From an uncultured Clostridia bacterium (GTDB lineage Bacteria > Bacillota > Clostridia > Christensenellales > Borkfalkiaceae): a stretch of 64,000 bases of DNA. Numbering within the stretch: position 1 is the first letter of the stretch; each line of letters starts with the position of its first letter. Made by a program: the position numbers and the translations under genes. The stretch spans positions 186,001 through 250,000 of the forward strand of contig CAMWME010000001.1 in the NCBI GenBank assembly GCA_947175325.1. The letters are read 5' to 3'. This document shows positions 49,210 through 58,705 of this stretch, in pieces. Under the pieces are notes generated by a model. The model did no database searches and was not told where the DNA came from. It worked only from the letters and a program-made list of their open reading frames with translations.

Positions 49210-52029
49210 TTAAACGTTTAAGACCTTTTTAAGGAACATACCGGTATAGCTGCCGTTTACCGCCGCAACTTGCTCCGGAGTGCCCGTAGCAACTATATTG
49301 CCGCCCTTGTCGCCCCCCTCGGGCCCCAAGTCGATAATATAATCGGCGCACTTTATTACGTCTAAATTATGCTCAATAACCAGCACGGTATTGCCGCCGC
49401 TTCTGAGCCTTGTGATAATGTTTACAAGCTTTTCAACGTCGTACGAGTGTAAGCCCGTAGTAGGCTCGTCAAGGATATAGATGGTTTTACCGGTACTTCT
49501 TTTTGACAGCTCGGTCGCAAGCTTCACGCGTTGCGCCTCACCGCCCGAAAGAGTCGTTGCGCTCTGCCCGAGCTTAATATAGCCCAAGCCCACGTCACAC
49601 AATGTCGACAGCTTATTGTAAATGGACGTTACGGGTTTAAAGAACTCGGCACCCTCCTCTACCGTCATTTCAAGAACGTCGGATATGCTTTTACCTTTAT
49701 ACTTGACTTCAAGCGTTTCCCTATTGTAGCGTTTACCGCCGCAAACCTCGCAAGGCACGAAAATGTCGGGCAAGAAGTGCATTTCTATTTGTATCATGCC
49801 GTCGCCTTGGCAGTGTTCGCATCTGCCGCCCGCAACGTTGAATGAAAACCTTCCGCTTTTGTAACCCTTCTCTTTTGCGTCGGTGGTGGCAGCGAAAAGG
49901 TCGCGTATCATAGTAAACACGCCCGTATAAGTTGCGGGGTTGCTTCTCGGTGTTCTGCCTATCGGCTGTTGGTCTATCGCAATTATTTTATCGAAGTTTT
50001 CAAGCCCTTCAAAGCCCTCAGCATTGCCCGTAAGCTGACGAGCGCCGTTCAACTTGTTTGCAAGATAAGGATAAATTATTTCGTTCACAAGGCTTGATTT
50101 GCCGCTGCCCGAAACGCCCGTAACCGCCGTTATAAGCCCGACGGGAATATCAACTGAAATATTTTTTAAATTATTCTGCTTGCAGCCTTTAACCTTCAAC
50201 CACCTATCCCCTACCGGTTGACGGACGGCGGGCACTTCGATTTTTCTTCTGCCCGCAAGGAAGTCACCGGTTATAGAGCGCGGTTCGTTCATAATTTCTT
50301 CAATGGTGCCGCTTGCAACTACTTCACCGCCATGAACTCCCGCATATGGACCTATATCTACGATATAGTCTGCGGCGCGCATAGTATCCTCGTCGTGCTC
50401 GACTACTATGAGCGTATTACCGAGGTCACGCAAGCCCAAAAGTGATTTTAAAAGCTTCTCGTTGTCGCGCTGGTGTAAGCCTATGCTCGGCTCGTCAAGA
50501 ATATATAAAACGCCCGTTAAAGCGCTTCCTATCTGGGTTGCAAGGCGGATACGCTGGCTCTCACCGCCGGAAAGAGTTGCAGCACTGCGGGAAAGGGTTA
50601 AATAGCCCAGACCGACGTTTCTGAGAAAGCTGAGTCGACTGTCGATTTCCTTTATTATGCTGTCGGCTATCATATGCTCGGTCTGCGTGAAGAATGAAAA
50701 ATCCGTAAAAGATTTCAAGTCGTCCACTGCCATATCGCATACTTCCGCAATATTTTTGCCGCCTACAGTTACGGCAAGCGCCTCTTTTTTAAGTCTTTTG
50801 CCGTGGCACACGGGGCAGTCCGAAGTACGCATATAGCGCTCTATATCCCACTTAACGCCCTCTGAAGAAGTTTGGTTGTATCTGCGCTGTAGGTTGGTTA
50901 CGAAGCCCTCCCACGACTTCTCGTAGCTTCCGGAAAAGTGATAAGCGTTGTATTGCATTTCAATTCTTTCGCCGCCGTTGCCGTACATAAGCATATCGTA
51001 AACGCTTTTCGGCAGCTCGGATACGGGAACGTCAAGTGAAAACCCGTACACCTTTGCAAGCGAAGAAAGATACATTTGGGTTATTGTAGAACTGTCTAAA
51101 TTCCAACCGCTTATTTTTATCGCGCCCTCCCTTAAAGTTTTGGACTTATCGGGGCATATAAGGTCGGGGTCTACTATTTGTTTAAATCCTAGCCCCGAGC
51201 ATTCGGGACACGCACCCCACGGTGTATTGAACGAGAACAGCCTTGGTTCGATTTCTTCAATAGATATGCCGCAATCGGGGCAAGCGTATTTGGAAGAATA
51301 CAGCTCCTCATTTCCGTCGCAGTCTATAACCACAAGTCCGTCAGCAAGGTTTAAAGCGTTTTCCAAGCTGTCGGAAAGGCGTTTTAAAATACTTTCCTTT
51401 ATAACGAGCCTATCCACAACGACAGAAATATTGTGGCGGATATTCTTTTCAAGGTGTATTTCTTCTTGTAAGTCGTAGATTATTCCGTCGATTTTGACGC
51501 GGCCGTAACCGCCTTTTTTGTAAGAGGCAAGCTCTTTTACGAACTCACCCTTTTTACCGCGCACGACGGGCGCTTCAACCATTATTTTGCTGCCCTCGGG
51601 CATAAGCATAACTCTGTCCGCGATTTCGTCAACGGTCTGACGGCGAATTTCTCTGCCGCACTTGGGGCAATGAGGAACGCCTACGCGCGCAAACAGAAGA
51701 CGGAAATAGTCGTAAATTTCCGTTACCGTACCAACCGTTGAACGGGGATTGTGCGAAGTAGTTTTCTGGTCAATAGAAATTGCGGGTGAAAGCCCGTCTA
51801 TAAGCTCTACGTCGGGCTTTTCCATTTGCCCTAAGAATTGACGGGCATAGGACGATAGGCTTTCTATATACCGCCTTTGTCCCTCGGCAAATATGGTATC
51901 GAACGCCAAAGTCGATTTTCCGCTGCCCGAAAGCCCCGTAAACACCGTAAGCGTATTGCGGGGAATGTGAACGTCGATATTTTTAAGGTTATTTTCTTTT
52001 GCGCCTTTAACGAATATTTCTTCTTTCAT
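49210..52029 (-). CDS. uvrA: Excinuclease ABC subunit A
   Basis: 939 residues. UvrA is the damage-recognition ATPase of nucleotide excision repair, acting on DNA as a dimer with UvrB. It has two ABC domains: Walker [10 protein letters not shown] (about 32-40) and GVSGSGKSS (about 640-648), signatures [12 protein letters not shown] and [12 protein letters not shown], and Walker [12 protein letters not shown] and [11 protein letters not shown]. The cysteine pairs [34 protein letters not shown] and CEVCGGKR are the expected zinc modules. It is full length. The start overlaps the uvrB stop by 4 nt (ATGA), giving a coupled uvrB-uvrA operon. Confidence 0.98.
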   Translation of the reverse strand: MKEEIFVKGAKENNLKNIDVHIPRNTLTVFTGLSGSGKSTLAFDTIFAEGQRRYIESLSSYARQFLGQMEKPDVELIDGLSPAISIDQKTTSHNPRSTVGTVTEIYDYFRLLFARVGVPHCPKCGREIRRQTVDEIADRVMLMPEGSKIMVEAPVVRGKKGEFVKELASYKKGGYGRVKIDGIIYDLQEEIHLEKNIRHNISVVVDRLVIKESILKRLSDSLENALNLADGLVVIDCDGNEELYSSKYACPDCGISIEEIEPRLFSFNTPWGACPECSGLGFKQIVDPDLICPDKSKTLREGAIKISGWNLDSSTITQMYLSSLAKVYGFSLDVPVSELPKSVYDMLMYGNGGERIEMQYNAYHFSGSYEKSWEGFVTNLQRRYNQTSSEGVKWDIERYMRTSDCPVCHGKRLKKEALAVTVGGKNIAEVCDMAVDDLKSFTDFSFFTQTEHMIADSIIKEIDSRLSFLRNVGLGYLTLSRSAATLSGGESQRIRLATQIGSALTGVLYILDEPSIGLHQRDNEKLLKSLLGLRDLGNTLIVVEHDEDTMRAADYIVDIGPYAGVHGGEVVASGTIEEIMNEPRSITGDFLAGRRKIEVPAVRQPVGDRWLKVKGCKQNNLKNISVDIPVGLITAVTGVSGSGKSSLVNEIIYPYLANKLNGARQLTGNAEGFEGLENFDKIIAIDQQPIGRTPRSNPATYTGVFTMIRDLFAATTDAKEKGYKSGRFSFNVAGGRCEHCQGDGMIQIEMHFLPDIFVPCEVCGGKRYNRETLEVKYKGKSISDVLEMTVEEGAEFFKPVTSIYNKLSTLCDVGLGYIKLGQSATTLSGGEAQRVKLATELSKRSTGKTIYILDEPTTGLHSYDVEKLVNIITRLRSGGNTVLVIEHNLDVIKCADYIIDLGPEGGDKGGNIVATGTPEQVAAVNGSYTGMFLKKVLNV

Positions 52030-53993
52030 TTCTTTTTGATTTTCAATAATTTTTTCTTTAATTCCGAAATCGTATCACGGATTTCTATCGCCTTTTCAAA
52101 GTCAAGCTGAGCGGACGCAACCTTCATTAACGCCTTTAACTTTTCTATCTCTTGAGGGATTTCCGAAGGCTTTATATCGTCGGCAACAGTCTTTTTACCC
52201 GTTATCCCTATGGAATTTTTAACTTCCTTTATAATGGTTTTAGGGACAATTCCGTGTTCTTCGTTATATTCTGTCTGAATTTTACGGCGGCGGTTAGTTT
52301 CGTCAATGGCGCGGCGCATACTGCCCGTTACGCTGTCCGCGTACATTATAACCCGCCCTTCGGCGTTTCTTGCCGCCCTACCTATGGTCTGAACCAACGA
52401 AGTTTCACTTCTCAAAAAGCCCTCTTTGTCGGCGTCGAGAATAGCAACGAGCTTGACTTCCGGTAAATCCAAGCCCTCTCTTAAAAGGTTTATACCGCAA
52501 AGAATATCGAATTCTCCGCTCCTTAGCCCGTTAACGATATCAATACGCTCTAATGCGTCTATGTCGCTGTGCATATAGCGTACTTTAAGCCCGTGTTCCT
52601 TTAAATAGTCCGTAAGGCTTTCAGCCATTCTCTTCGTCATTGTGGTTACAAGCACCCTTCCGCCGCTTGCAATAACACCCTTAGCTTCGCCGAGCAAATC
52701 GTCAATTTGGGTCTTCGTTGGACGGATTTGCACTTCGGGGTCAAGTAGCCCCGTGGGGCGGATAATCTGTTCCACCACGTTGCCCGCTTGCTCCATTTCG
52801 TAAGGCGCTGGCGTTGCCGAAACACATATAAGCTGAGGAACGCGTTCGTCAAATTCTTCGAACGTCAATGGGCGGTTATCGTATGCGGATTTAAGGCGGA
52901 AACCGTAACCTACGAGGTTTTCTTTGCGGGAGCGGTCGCCGTGATACATGGCGCGTATTTGCGGTATCGTCATATGGCTTTCGTCAATAAATACGAGAAA
53001 TTTACCCGCGGGGAAATAGTCTAAAAGCGTGAACGAAGGCTCGCCCGGCGAACGCCCGTCGAAGTAGCGGCTGTAATTTTCAACACCGCTGCAATAGCCG
53101 ATTTCACGCATCATTTCCAAGTCGTAAGTGGTGCGCTGTTCAAGGCGTTGCGCTTCGAGAAGCTTGCCCTCATCTTTAAAAGCTTTTACCTCGTCGAACA
53201 TATCTCGCTCTATCATAGATAGAGCGGACTGCATTTTATCGCTGCCGACGGCGTACTGGCTTGCGGGGAAAATGAGTATATGTTTAAGCTCTGAAATAAC
53301 GTTGCCGGTGAGAGCGTCCTCTTCGCAAATTCTGTCTATTTCATCGCCGAAAAACTCTACGCGGATGGCAATTTCAGAATTGCTTGCGGGGAAGATTTCA
53401 ACCGTATCCCCGCGAACGCGGAACGACGAACGCTGAAAATCAATATCACGTCTTGCATACTGAATTTCTACGAGTCGGCGAATGAGCGCGTCGCGCTCCA
53501 TTTCCATACCGGGGCGAAGCGAAATTGCAAGGCGGAAATATTCTTCGGGCGCACCCAAGCCGTAAATGCAGCTTACCGATGCAACGACGATGACGTCCTC
53601 CCTCTCGCCCAAAGAACTCGTGGCAGAGTTACGGAGCTTGTCTATTTCGTCGTTCAAGCTCATGTCCTTCTCGATGTAGGTATCGGTTGAAGGAATGTAG
53701 CTTTCGGGCTGATAATAGTCGTAATAGCTGACGAAGTATTCAACGCGGTTGCGGGGGAAAAATTCCTTAAACTCGTTGCAAAGCTGTGCGGCAAGCGTCT
53801 TATTGTGGGCGATAACGAGGGTCGGACGGTTAACGTTTTTAATTACGTTAGCCATAGTAAACGTTTTCCCGCTGCCCGTAACGCCGACGAGAACTTGCGT
53901 CCTAATTCCGTCAAGAACTCCCTCTGTCAGACTTTCAATAGCTTGCGGCTGGTCGCCCGTGGGATTAAATTTTGAATGTAATTCAAACTTCAT
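52026..53993 (-). CDS. uvrB: Excinuclease ABC subunit B
   Basis: 655 residues. UvrB is the helicase-like damage verifier that loads UvrC. Walker [15 protein letters not shown] lies at about 36-49. The beta-hairpin region [20 protein letters not shown] inserts between DNA strands. Helicase motifs include [31 protein letters not shown] and [16 protein letters not shown]-terminal UVR motif (about 620-655) would contact UvrC. There is no Shine-Dalgarno sequence, and the -10 box ends 10 nt upstream of the ATG, so the transcript is probably nearly leaderless. Confidence 0.98.
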   Translation of the reverse strand: MKFELHSKFNPTGDQPQAIESLTEGVLDGIRTQVLVGVTGSGKTFTMANVIKNVNRPTLVIAHNKTLAAQLCNEFKEFFPRNRVEYFVSYYDYYQPESYIPSTDTYIEKDMSLNDEIDKLRNSATSSLGEREDVIVVASVSCIYGLGAPEEYFRLAISLRPGMEMERDALIRRLVEIQYARRDIDFQRSSFRVRGDTVEIFPASNSEIAIRVEFFGDEIDRICEEDALTGNVISELKHILIFPASQYAVGSDKMQSALSMIERDMFDEVKAFKDEGKLLEAQRLEQRTTYDLEMMREIGYCSGVENYSRYFDGRSPGEPSFTLLDYFPAGKFLVFIDESHMTIPQIRAMYHGDRSRKENLVGYGFRLKSAYDNRPLTFEEFDERVPQLICVSATPAPYEMEQAGNVVEQIIRPTGLLDPEVQIRPTKTQIDDLLGEAKGVIASGGRVLVTTMTKRMAESLTDYLKEHGLKVRYMHSDIDALERIDIVNGLRSGEFDILCGINLLREGLDLPEVKLVAILDADKEGFLRSETSLVQTIGRAARNAEGRVIMYADSVTGSMRRAIDETNRRRKIQTEYNEEHGIVPKTIIKEVKNSIGITGKKTVADDIKPSEIPQEIEKLKALMKVASAQLDFEKAIEIRDTISELKKKLLKIKKK

Positions 53994-54003
53994 ACCATTT
54001 GAA

Positions 54004-54032
54004 ATTATAACCCAAAATTAAATTATTTACAA
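54004..54032 (-). promoter_or_regulatory. uvrB promoter, near-leaderless
   Basis: Minus strand: -35 TTGTAA (54027-54032), 17 nt, -10 TATAAT (54004-54009), then 10 nt to the ATG at 53993. An AAAC-TTTT-GTTT dyad at about 54062-54073 lies some 30 bp upstream of the -35. Confidence 0.65.
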
Positions 54033-54098
54033 GTATTTACGCGCTGTTTTTTTACAAAAAACAAACTTTTGTTTATTTGATTTAATTAAAAATAAAAT

Positions 54099-54127
54099 AA
54101 GCCCCCGCCGTTCATTGGCGGGGGCTT
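54099..54127 (-). terminator. Terminator of pnp
   Basis: AAGCCCCCGCC (54099-54109) and GGCGGGGGCTT (54117-54127) form an 11-bp GC-rich stem. On the minus strand it is followed by a T-rich run. It lies 10 nt from the pnp stop. Confidence 0.88.
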
Positions 54128-54137
54128 TTATTATTCG

Positions 54138-56231
54138 TTAAGATAACTTTTCAAGAAGCTTGAGGTCGATACCTCTATCGCCTATCTTGATAATTTCTAC
54201 TTTGACCGTATCGCCGACGTTTACTACGTCTTCGATTTTTTCAACACGCTTGTTGGAAAGCTGCGAAATGTGAATACCGCCGTCCTTGCCGGGCGCGAAT
54301 TCTACGAACGCGCGGGAAGGAATGATTCTTACGACCGTACCGATATACATATCACCGACTTCGGGGTCACGCGCAATGCTCATTACGATGGCCTTCGCCT
54401 TTTCAGCGTTCTCAATAGGACCTACGCAAGAGATATAACCTCTACCGCTATCGTCCTCGTTGAACTCGATTTGGGTGTTGGTTTCTTCCATAATCTTCTT
54501 GATTACGCAGCCTTGCTTGCCGATAACGTCGCCGATTTTGTCGGGGTTGATTTCAAAGCTGAGAATCTTAGGCGCGTAAACGGAAAGCTGAGGTGCAACT
54601 GCGGGAACGCATTCAAGCATTTTAGAAAGGATAAACTGTCTACCCTCGTTCGCTTGATTGATTGCCGTGTGCATGATTTCTTCAGAAATACCTTTGATTT
54701 TGATATCCATCTGAATTGCCGTAATACCCTTCGTGGTGCCGGCAACCTTGAAGTCCATATCGCCAAGGAAGTCTTCCAAGCCTTGAATATCGGTCATTAC
54801 CTTGAATTCGCCGGTTTCTTGATTCTTAATAAGACCCATAGCAACGCCCGCAACGGGTGCTTTGATGGGAACGCCGGCGTTCATAAGCGCCATAGTAGAG
54901 CCGCAAACGGAAGCCATTGAAGACGAGCCGTTGGAGCTTGTTATATCGTTTACCACGCGGATAGCGTAAGGGAAAGAATCTTCGTCGGGAAGAACGGGGA
55001 TCAAAGCGCGTTCTGCAAGTGCGCCGTGACCGATTTCACGTCTACCGGGTGAACGGAGCGCCTTAGCTTCGCCCGTGCAGTAGCCGGGGAAGTTATAGTG
55101 GTGCATATATCTTTTTGAAACTTCTTCGTCAAGTCCTTCAAGCTTCTGCGCTTCGCCAAGCATACCGAGGGTGCAAGTCGTAAGAGTCTGTGTTTGTCCT
55201 CTCGTGAATACGGCGGAACCGTGTGCACGGGGAAGAACTCCTTTCTCACACCAAATGGGACGAACGTCTTTAAGACCTCTGCCGTCGGGGCGGATACCCT
55301 TATCGAATATCTTCGCACGAACTTTTTCCTTGGTGAGGTAATAAAGGCTGTCCTTAATTTCACGCTTGTTATCGGGATAGATTTCAGCGAAGTGCTCTAA
55401 AATTTCTTTTTCAGCTTCGTCTTGTCTCTTTTCTCTTTCTTGTCTGTCGAAAGTATCGATAGCCCAGTCTATTTTCGCGGAAGCGTATGCGCGAACTTCT
55501 TTGTCAAGCTCTTCGGGAATATGATAAAGTTCGATTTCAAGCTTGGGCTTGCCGACTACGGGAACGATTTTATCTTCGATAAATTCGCAAATCTTCTGAA
55601 TTTCTTTGTGCCCGTACATAATTGCGCCGACCATCTCGTCGTTGGTAACTTCGTTTGCGCCCGCTTCAATCATCAAAATAGCGTCCTTAGTGCCCGCTAA
55701 GTTCAAATGAATTGCGCTCTTTGCGCGCTGAGCCAAATCGGGGTTGATAACGTACTTGCCGTCTACCATACCTACGACAACCGAGCCCGTGGGACCAGCC
55801 CAAGGAATATCGGAAATTGCAAGTGCGACGGAAGAACCTATCATAGCGAGGGGCTCGGGTGAAACGTCGGGTTCAACCGAAAGCGCTTGTGCCGTAACGA
55901 CTACGTCGTTAAAAAGTCCCTTAGGGAACAACGGACGAAGGGGTCTGTCGATAAGTCTTGCAGTCAAAATTGCCTTATCGCTTGCCCTACCCTCACGCTT
56001 TTTAAAGCCGCCGGGAATTTTGCCGATAGCGTACATTTTTTCTTCGTAGTCAACTTGCAGAGGGAAGAAATCCATACCTTCTCTGGGTGCTGCCGACATA
56101 CATACCGATACCATAACGGCGGTTTCGCCGCATCTTACAAGGCACGAGCCGTTGGTCTGTTCGGCGTATTTGCCCGTCTCGATAACGACGTCTCTTCCGC
56201 CTACTTTGAGTGTAAATTCTTTGTAGTTCAT
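54138..56231 (-). CDS. pnp: Polyribonucleotide nucleotidyltransferase (PNPase)
   Basis: 697 residues. PNPase is a phosphorolytic 3'-5' exoribonuclease in mRNA turnover. It has two RNase PH domains (about 1-140 and 300-530, with TSSNGSSSMASVCGSTMALM and GDMDFKVAGTTKGITAIQMD). A KH domain (about 545-610, DKIGDVIGKQGCVIKKIMEE) and a C-terminal S1 domain (about 615-690, GDMYIGTVVRIIPSRAFVEF) follow. Full length and typical of the family. It lies downstream of rpsO, the classical arrangement, but with an intervening terminator. Ribosome-binding site AGGAGAC. A leader hairpin may allow autoregulation. Confidence 0.98.
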   Translation of the reverse strand: MNYKEFTLKVGGRDVVIETGKYAEQTNGSCLVRCGETAVMVSVCMSAAPREGMDFFPLQVDYEEKMYAIGKIPGGFKKREGRASDKAILTARLIDRPLRPLFPKGLFNDVVVTAQALSVEPDVSPEPLAMIGSSVALAISDIPWAGPTGSVVVGMVDGKYVINPDLAQRAKSAIHLNLAGTKDAILMIEAGANEVTNDEMVGAIMYGHKEIQKICEFIEDKIVPVVGKPKLEIELYHIPEELDKEVRAYASAKIDWAIDTFDRQEREKRQDEAEKEILEHFAEIYPDNKREIKDSLYYLTKEKVRAKIFDKGIRPDGRGLKDVRPIWCEKGVLPRAHGSAVFTRGQTQTLTTCTLGMLGEAQKLEGLDEEVSKRYMHHYNFPGYCTGEAKALRSPGRREIGHGALAERALIPVLPDEDSFPYAIRVVNDITSSNGSSSMASVCGSTMALMNAGVPIKAPVAGVAMGLIKNQETGEFKVMTDIQGLEDFLGDMDFKVAGTTKGITAIQMDIKIKGISEEIMHTAINQANEGRQFILSKMLECVPAVAPQLSVYAPKILSFEINPDKIGDVIGKQGCVIKKIMEETNTQIEFNEDDSGRGYISCVGPIENAEKAKAIVMSIARDPEVGDMYIGTVVRIIPSRAFVEFAPGKDGGIHISQLSNKRVEKIEDVVNVGDTVKVEIIKIGDRGIDLKLLEKLS

Positions 56232-56256
56232 CTCTGTCTCCTTTTCTTCTTGTGTC

Positions 56257-56272
56257 CATAGCGCTTGCTATG
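56257..56272 (-). promoter_or_regulatory. Hairpin in pnp leader
   Basis: CATAGC-GCTT-GCTATG (plus-strand view) lies 26 nt upstream of the pnp ATG, between the rpsO terminator and the ribosome-binding site. By analogy with enterobacterial pnp it may be a processing or autoregulation site; this is inference. Confidence 0.35.
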
Positions 56273-56288
56273 AACGATTTTTTAAGCA

Positions 56289-56318
56289 AAAAAGAGCGCG
56301 TTAAAGTGCGCTCTTTTT
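56289..56318 (-). terminator. Terminator between rpsO and pnp
   Basis: AAAAAGAGCGC (56289-56299) and GCGCTCTTTTT (56308-56318). It starts 1 nt after the rpsO stop. Partial read-through would feed pnp. Confidence 0.85.
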
Positions 56319-56319
56319 G

Positions 56320-56574
56320 TTACTTTCTGAGTCCTAATGCCGCAACTATAGCACGGTATCTTTCGATATCCTTGCTTTTAAGATAGTCTAAAAGACCGCG
56401 ACGACGGCCAACCATCTTTAAAAGTCCGCGACGTGAATGGTTATCGTGGATATGCTCTTTAAGGTGTTCGTTGAGGTGATTGATTCTTTCGGTTAAAAGT
56501 GCAATCTGCACTTCGGGCGAACCGGTATCCCCTTCCTTAGTAGCGTATTTTGCGATAATTTCTTGCTTTTCCAT
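56320..56574 (-). CDS. rpsO: 30S ribosomal protein S15
   Basis: 84 residues. uS15 binds 16S rRNA at the 20-22 three-way junction during 30S assembly. Conserved stretches are [20 protein letters not shown], the H-LKEH helix pair ([20 protein letters not shown]) and [16 protein letters not shown]. Ribosome-binding site AGGAGGA. The leader of about 75 nt contains a possible stem that may be the autoregulatory S15-binding site. Confidence 0.98.
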   Translation of the reverse strand: MEKQEIIAKYATKEGDTGSPEVQIALLTERINHLNEHLKEHIHDNHSRRGLLKMVGRRRGLLDYLKSKDIERYRAIVAALGLRK

Positions 56575-56609
56575 TTAATTTATCCTCCTATGGAAATATT
56601 TGCGGGAAA

Positions 56610-56642
56610 CAAAGCTCGGCGTTGAGTGTTCGCGCGGCTTTG
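56610..56642 (-). promoter_or_regulatory. Possible S15 leader stem
   Basis: CAAAGC (56610-56615) and GCTTTG (56637-56642) close a GC-rich internal region in the rpsO 5' UTR. S15 leaders with translational autoregulation are known in several bacteria; assignment here is tentative. Confidence 0.3.
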
Positions 56643-56659
56643 AAACCGTATCGAAAATT

Positions 56660-56688
56660 ATTTTAGCACTATAAATTGTAAAAAGCAA
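56660..56688 (-). promoter_or_regulatory. rpsO promoter
   Basis: Minus strand: -35 TTGCTT (56683-56688), 17 nt, extended -10 TGCTAAAAT (core 56660-56665). The leader is about 80 nt long. Confidence 0.6.
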
Positions 56689-56729
56689 ACGATTTGAATA
56701 ATATTTTTAAAAATATTAGTACAAGCCCT

Positions 56730-58088
56730 TTACTTAAACAGCTTGCTTCTTTTTTCAATGATTTCGTCGATTTTGGAAAGATAGGTCGGAATGTCCTTAG
56801 GGGCGGCGTAGCGTTCGATTCTGTCCTCGTCCCCGAAATAACGTTTGGAAATTGCGTTTGCGCCTACGGCGACGTTGGAAGTTATTTCCTCCATCGTGTC
56901 AATATTGTATACGCACGCTTTATCGGGCTTAGCCCAACCGACGTTTTCCAACCCGCCAGCTTGATACTTCTGGCGGTAAAGATAGTAAGGCTCGTACCCC
57001 GCTTGCGTAAGAAGTTCGCGGGAAAGATTAATCATTTCTTCTATGCCCTTTACGTTCAACTTCTTGGTTTCTTCTTTCAATTTTGCACCGCTCTTTAACG
57101 AAAGCGTGTGAACGGTTATATTTGCGGGATTTAGCGAGATAGCCGTCTTTATTGAATTTTCAAAATCTTCGGGCGTTTCGTCAGCAAGTCCCGCAATCAA
57201 ATCAAGGTTAATATCGAAGCCGAATTTTGCCGCCGTTTCATACGCTTGAACGGTTTGGGCGGAAGTGTGTTTTCTGCCTATTTTTTTAAGGGTTTCGTCG
57301 TTGAAAGTTTGTGGATTCACGCAAATTCGCGTTACGCCGAAATCTTTTGCGGTTTTCAATTTTTCTTCGGTAAAAACGTCGGGTCTACCCGCCTCTACCG
57401 TGTACTCCAATTTTTTATCGAAAAGTGCGTTAATTGCGGCATATATGGGGGTCAATTGAAAATTTTCAAGCACGAAGGGGGTGCCGCCACCGACGTAAAT
57501 ACTGCGTAAATCAGTAAGAAAAGGTTTGACGGAATTCAGCTCTTTTACAAGACAATTTACGTAATTTTCTATATAGATTTTCGTCTTTTCGATAGGGGCG
57601 GTAATGAACGAACAATAGTCGCATTTGGTTGGGCAGAACGGTATACTTACGTATAAATCTTGCCCTCCCTTTTTATACGTTCCGCTCTGCGCTTTTATAA
57701 TGCGGGACACGAGGGCAGTATTATCTTCGGACACACACATTTTCTTAAACAGCTCTTCGAAGCTTGCGCCCGACGAAATCTCCGTATAAGCAAGTTTAGT
57801 GGGACGTATGCCCGTAAGCGCACCCCAAGGAAGGTCACCTTTAAATTTTGAAAGAACCTTGTAAAAAGCGAGCTTTGCCGAGCGCTTTGCAAGGCGTTTG
57901 AAAACCAAATCGTTTCCCGCCTTATACTCCTCTTCAAAGTCGTAAAACTCGCCGTTATATTCTATTGAGTTTAAAAATCTACCGCCCGAGCATGAAAAAT
58001 AATGCGTAAAATCTTCGTCCTCCGCGTCAAAAGCGCGGATTACGAGCATTATTTCGTCATACAAGCCTATGCTGTTTGTATTTAGCAT
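56730..58088 (-). CDS. hemZ: Radical SAM coproporphyrinogen dehydrogenase-like protein (HemZ)
   Basis: 452 residues. An N-terminal domain of about 150 residues (PWGALTGIRPTKLAYTEISS), typical of HemZ, precedes the radical SAM core. The 4Fe-4S motif is C-x3-C-x2-C in IPFCPTKCDYCSF, followed by the glycine motif YVGGGTPFVL and INLDLIAGLADETPEDF. HemN/HemZ-family enzymes oxidatively decarboxylate coproporphyrinogen III, though many HemZ homologues remain biochemically untested and no other heme genes are visible here. It starts 1 nt after the MBL gene stop, in the common Firmicutes order rel-MBL-hemZ. Confidence 0.9.
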   Translation of the reverse strand: MLNTNSIGLYDEIMLVIRAFDAEDEDFTHYFSCSGGRFLNSIEYNGEFYDFEEEYKAGNDLVFKRLAKRSAKLAFYKVLSKFKGDLPWGALTGIRPTKLAYTEISSGASFEELFKKMCVSEDNTALVSRIIKAQSGTYKKGGQDLYVSIPFCPTKCDYCSFITAPIEKTKIYIENYVNCLVKELNSVKPFLTDLRSIYVGGGTPFVLENFQLTPIYAAINALFDKKLEYTVEAGRPDVFTEEKLKTAKDFGVTRICVNPQTFNDETLKKIGRKHTSAQTVQAYETAAKFGFDINLDLIAGLADETPEDFENSIKTAISLNPANITVHTLSLKSGAKLKEETKKLNVKGIEEMINLSRELLTQAGYEPYYLYRQKYQAGGLENVGWAKPDKACVYNIDTMEEITSNVAVGANAISKRYFGDEDRIERYAAPKDIPTYLSKIDEIIEKRSKLFK

Positions 58089-58089
58089 T

Positions 58090-58695
58090 TTAATACCTTA
58101 GATACGGATTATAGGAGCGTTCGCGTGAAAGCGTGCTGTCTTCACCGTGTCCGCAATAAATTTTGTAATCGCCGTCAAGTGCGGCAAGCTTTTTGATACT
58201 GTTTATTAGCTGTGAAAAGTTACCCGTTGGCAAGTCCCATCTTCCTATACTGCCGCGAAATAGTGTGTCGCCCGTAAAAAGAGCATTTTCGGTAAGATAG
58301 CAGCAACTGCCCGCCGTATGCCCCGAAGTTTCCAAAATCTTAAAGCCTATTCCGCAAAGGCTTACTTCTTCCCCGTCCTTAAACGTTCTGGCTATTTCAA
58401 ACTGCGGAACAGTTACGCCGCCGAATATACTTAAATATTCTTTACTGAAAATTAAGTCTTTTTCGCGTTCGTTGCAGCATATGTGGGCACCTTTCGCAAA
58501 AAGTTCGCCGCAAGCACCAACGTGGTCGAAGTGCCCGTGCGTGAGTAAAACGAACTTGCAGACAAGCCCGTTTTTCTCTAAAACCTCTATAACGTTATGC
58601 CCCGAAGGGTCTATTACTACAGCCGTTTTTTTGTCGGCAGTTAAAACGTAAGAATTGCTTAAATATTCAAGCGGTAATACTTTTATAACTTGCAT
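58090..58695 (-). CDS. MBL-fold hydrolase (glyoxalase II-like)
   Basis: 201 residues, a single metallo-beta-lactamase domain. The metal-binding THGHFDHVGA motif is followed by SGHTAGSCCY, FTGDTLFRGSIGRWDLPTG and a terminal CGHGEDS, which together provide the ligands of the dinuclear site. The size and motifs match YcbL/hydroxyacylglutathione hydrolase-like proteins, which have thioester hydrolase activity. It lies 10 nt after rel and 1 nt before hemZ. Confidence 0.92.
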   Translation of the reverse strand: MQVIKVLPLEYLSNSYVLTADKKTAVVIDPSGHNVIEVLEKNGLVCKFVLLTHGHFDHVGACGELFAKGAHICCNEREKDLIFSKEYLSIFGGVTVPQFEIARTFKDGEEVSLCGIGFKILETSGHTAGSCCYLTENALFTGDTLFRGSIGRWDLPTGNFSQLINSIKKLAALDGDYKIYCGHGEDSTLSRERSYNPYLRY

Positions 58696-58705
58696 ATCTA
58701 TAAAA

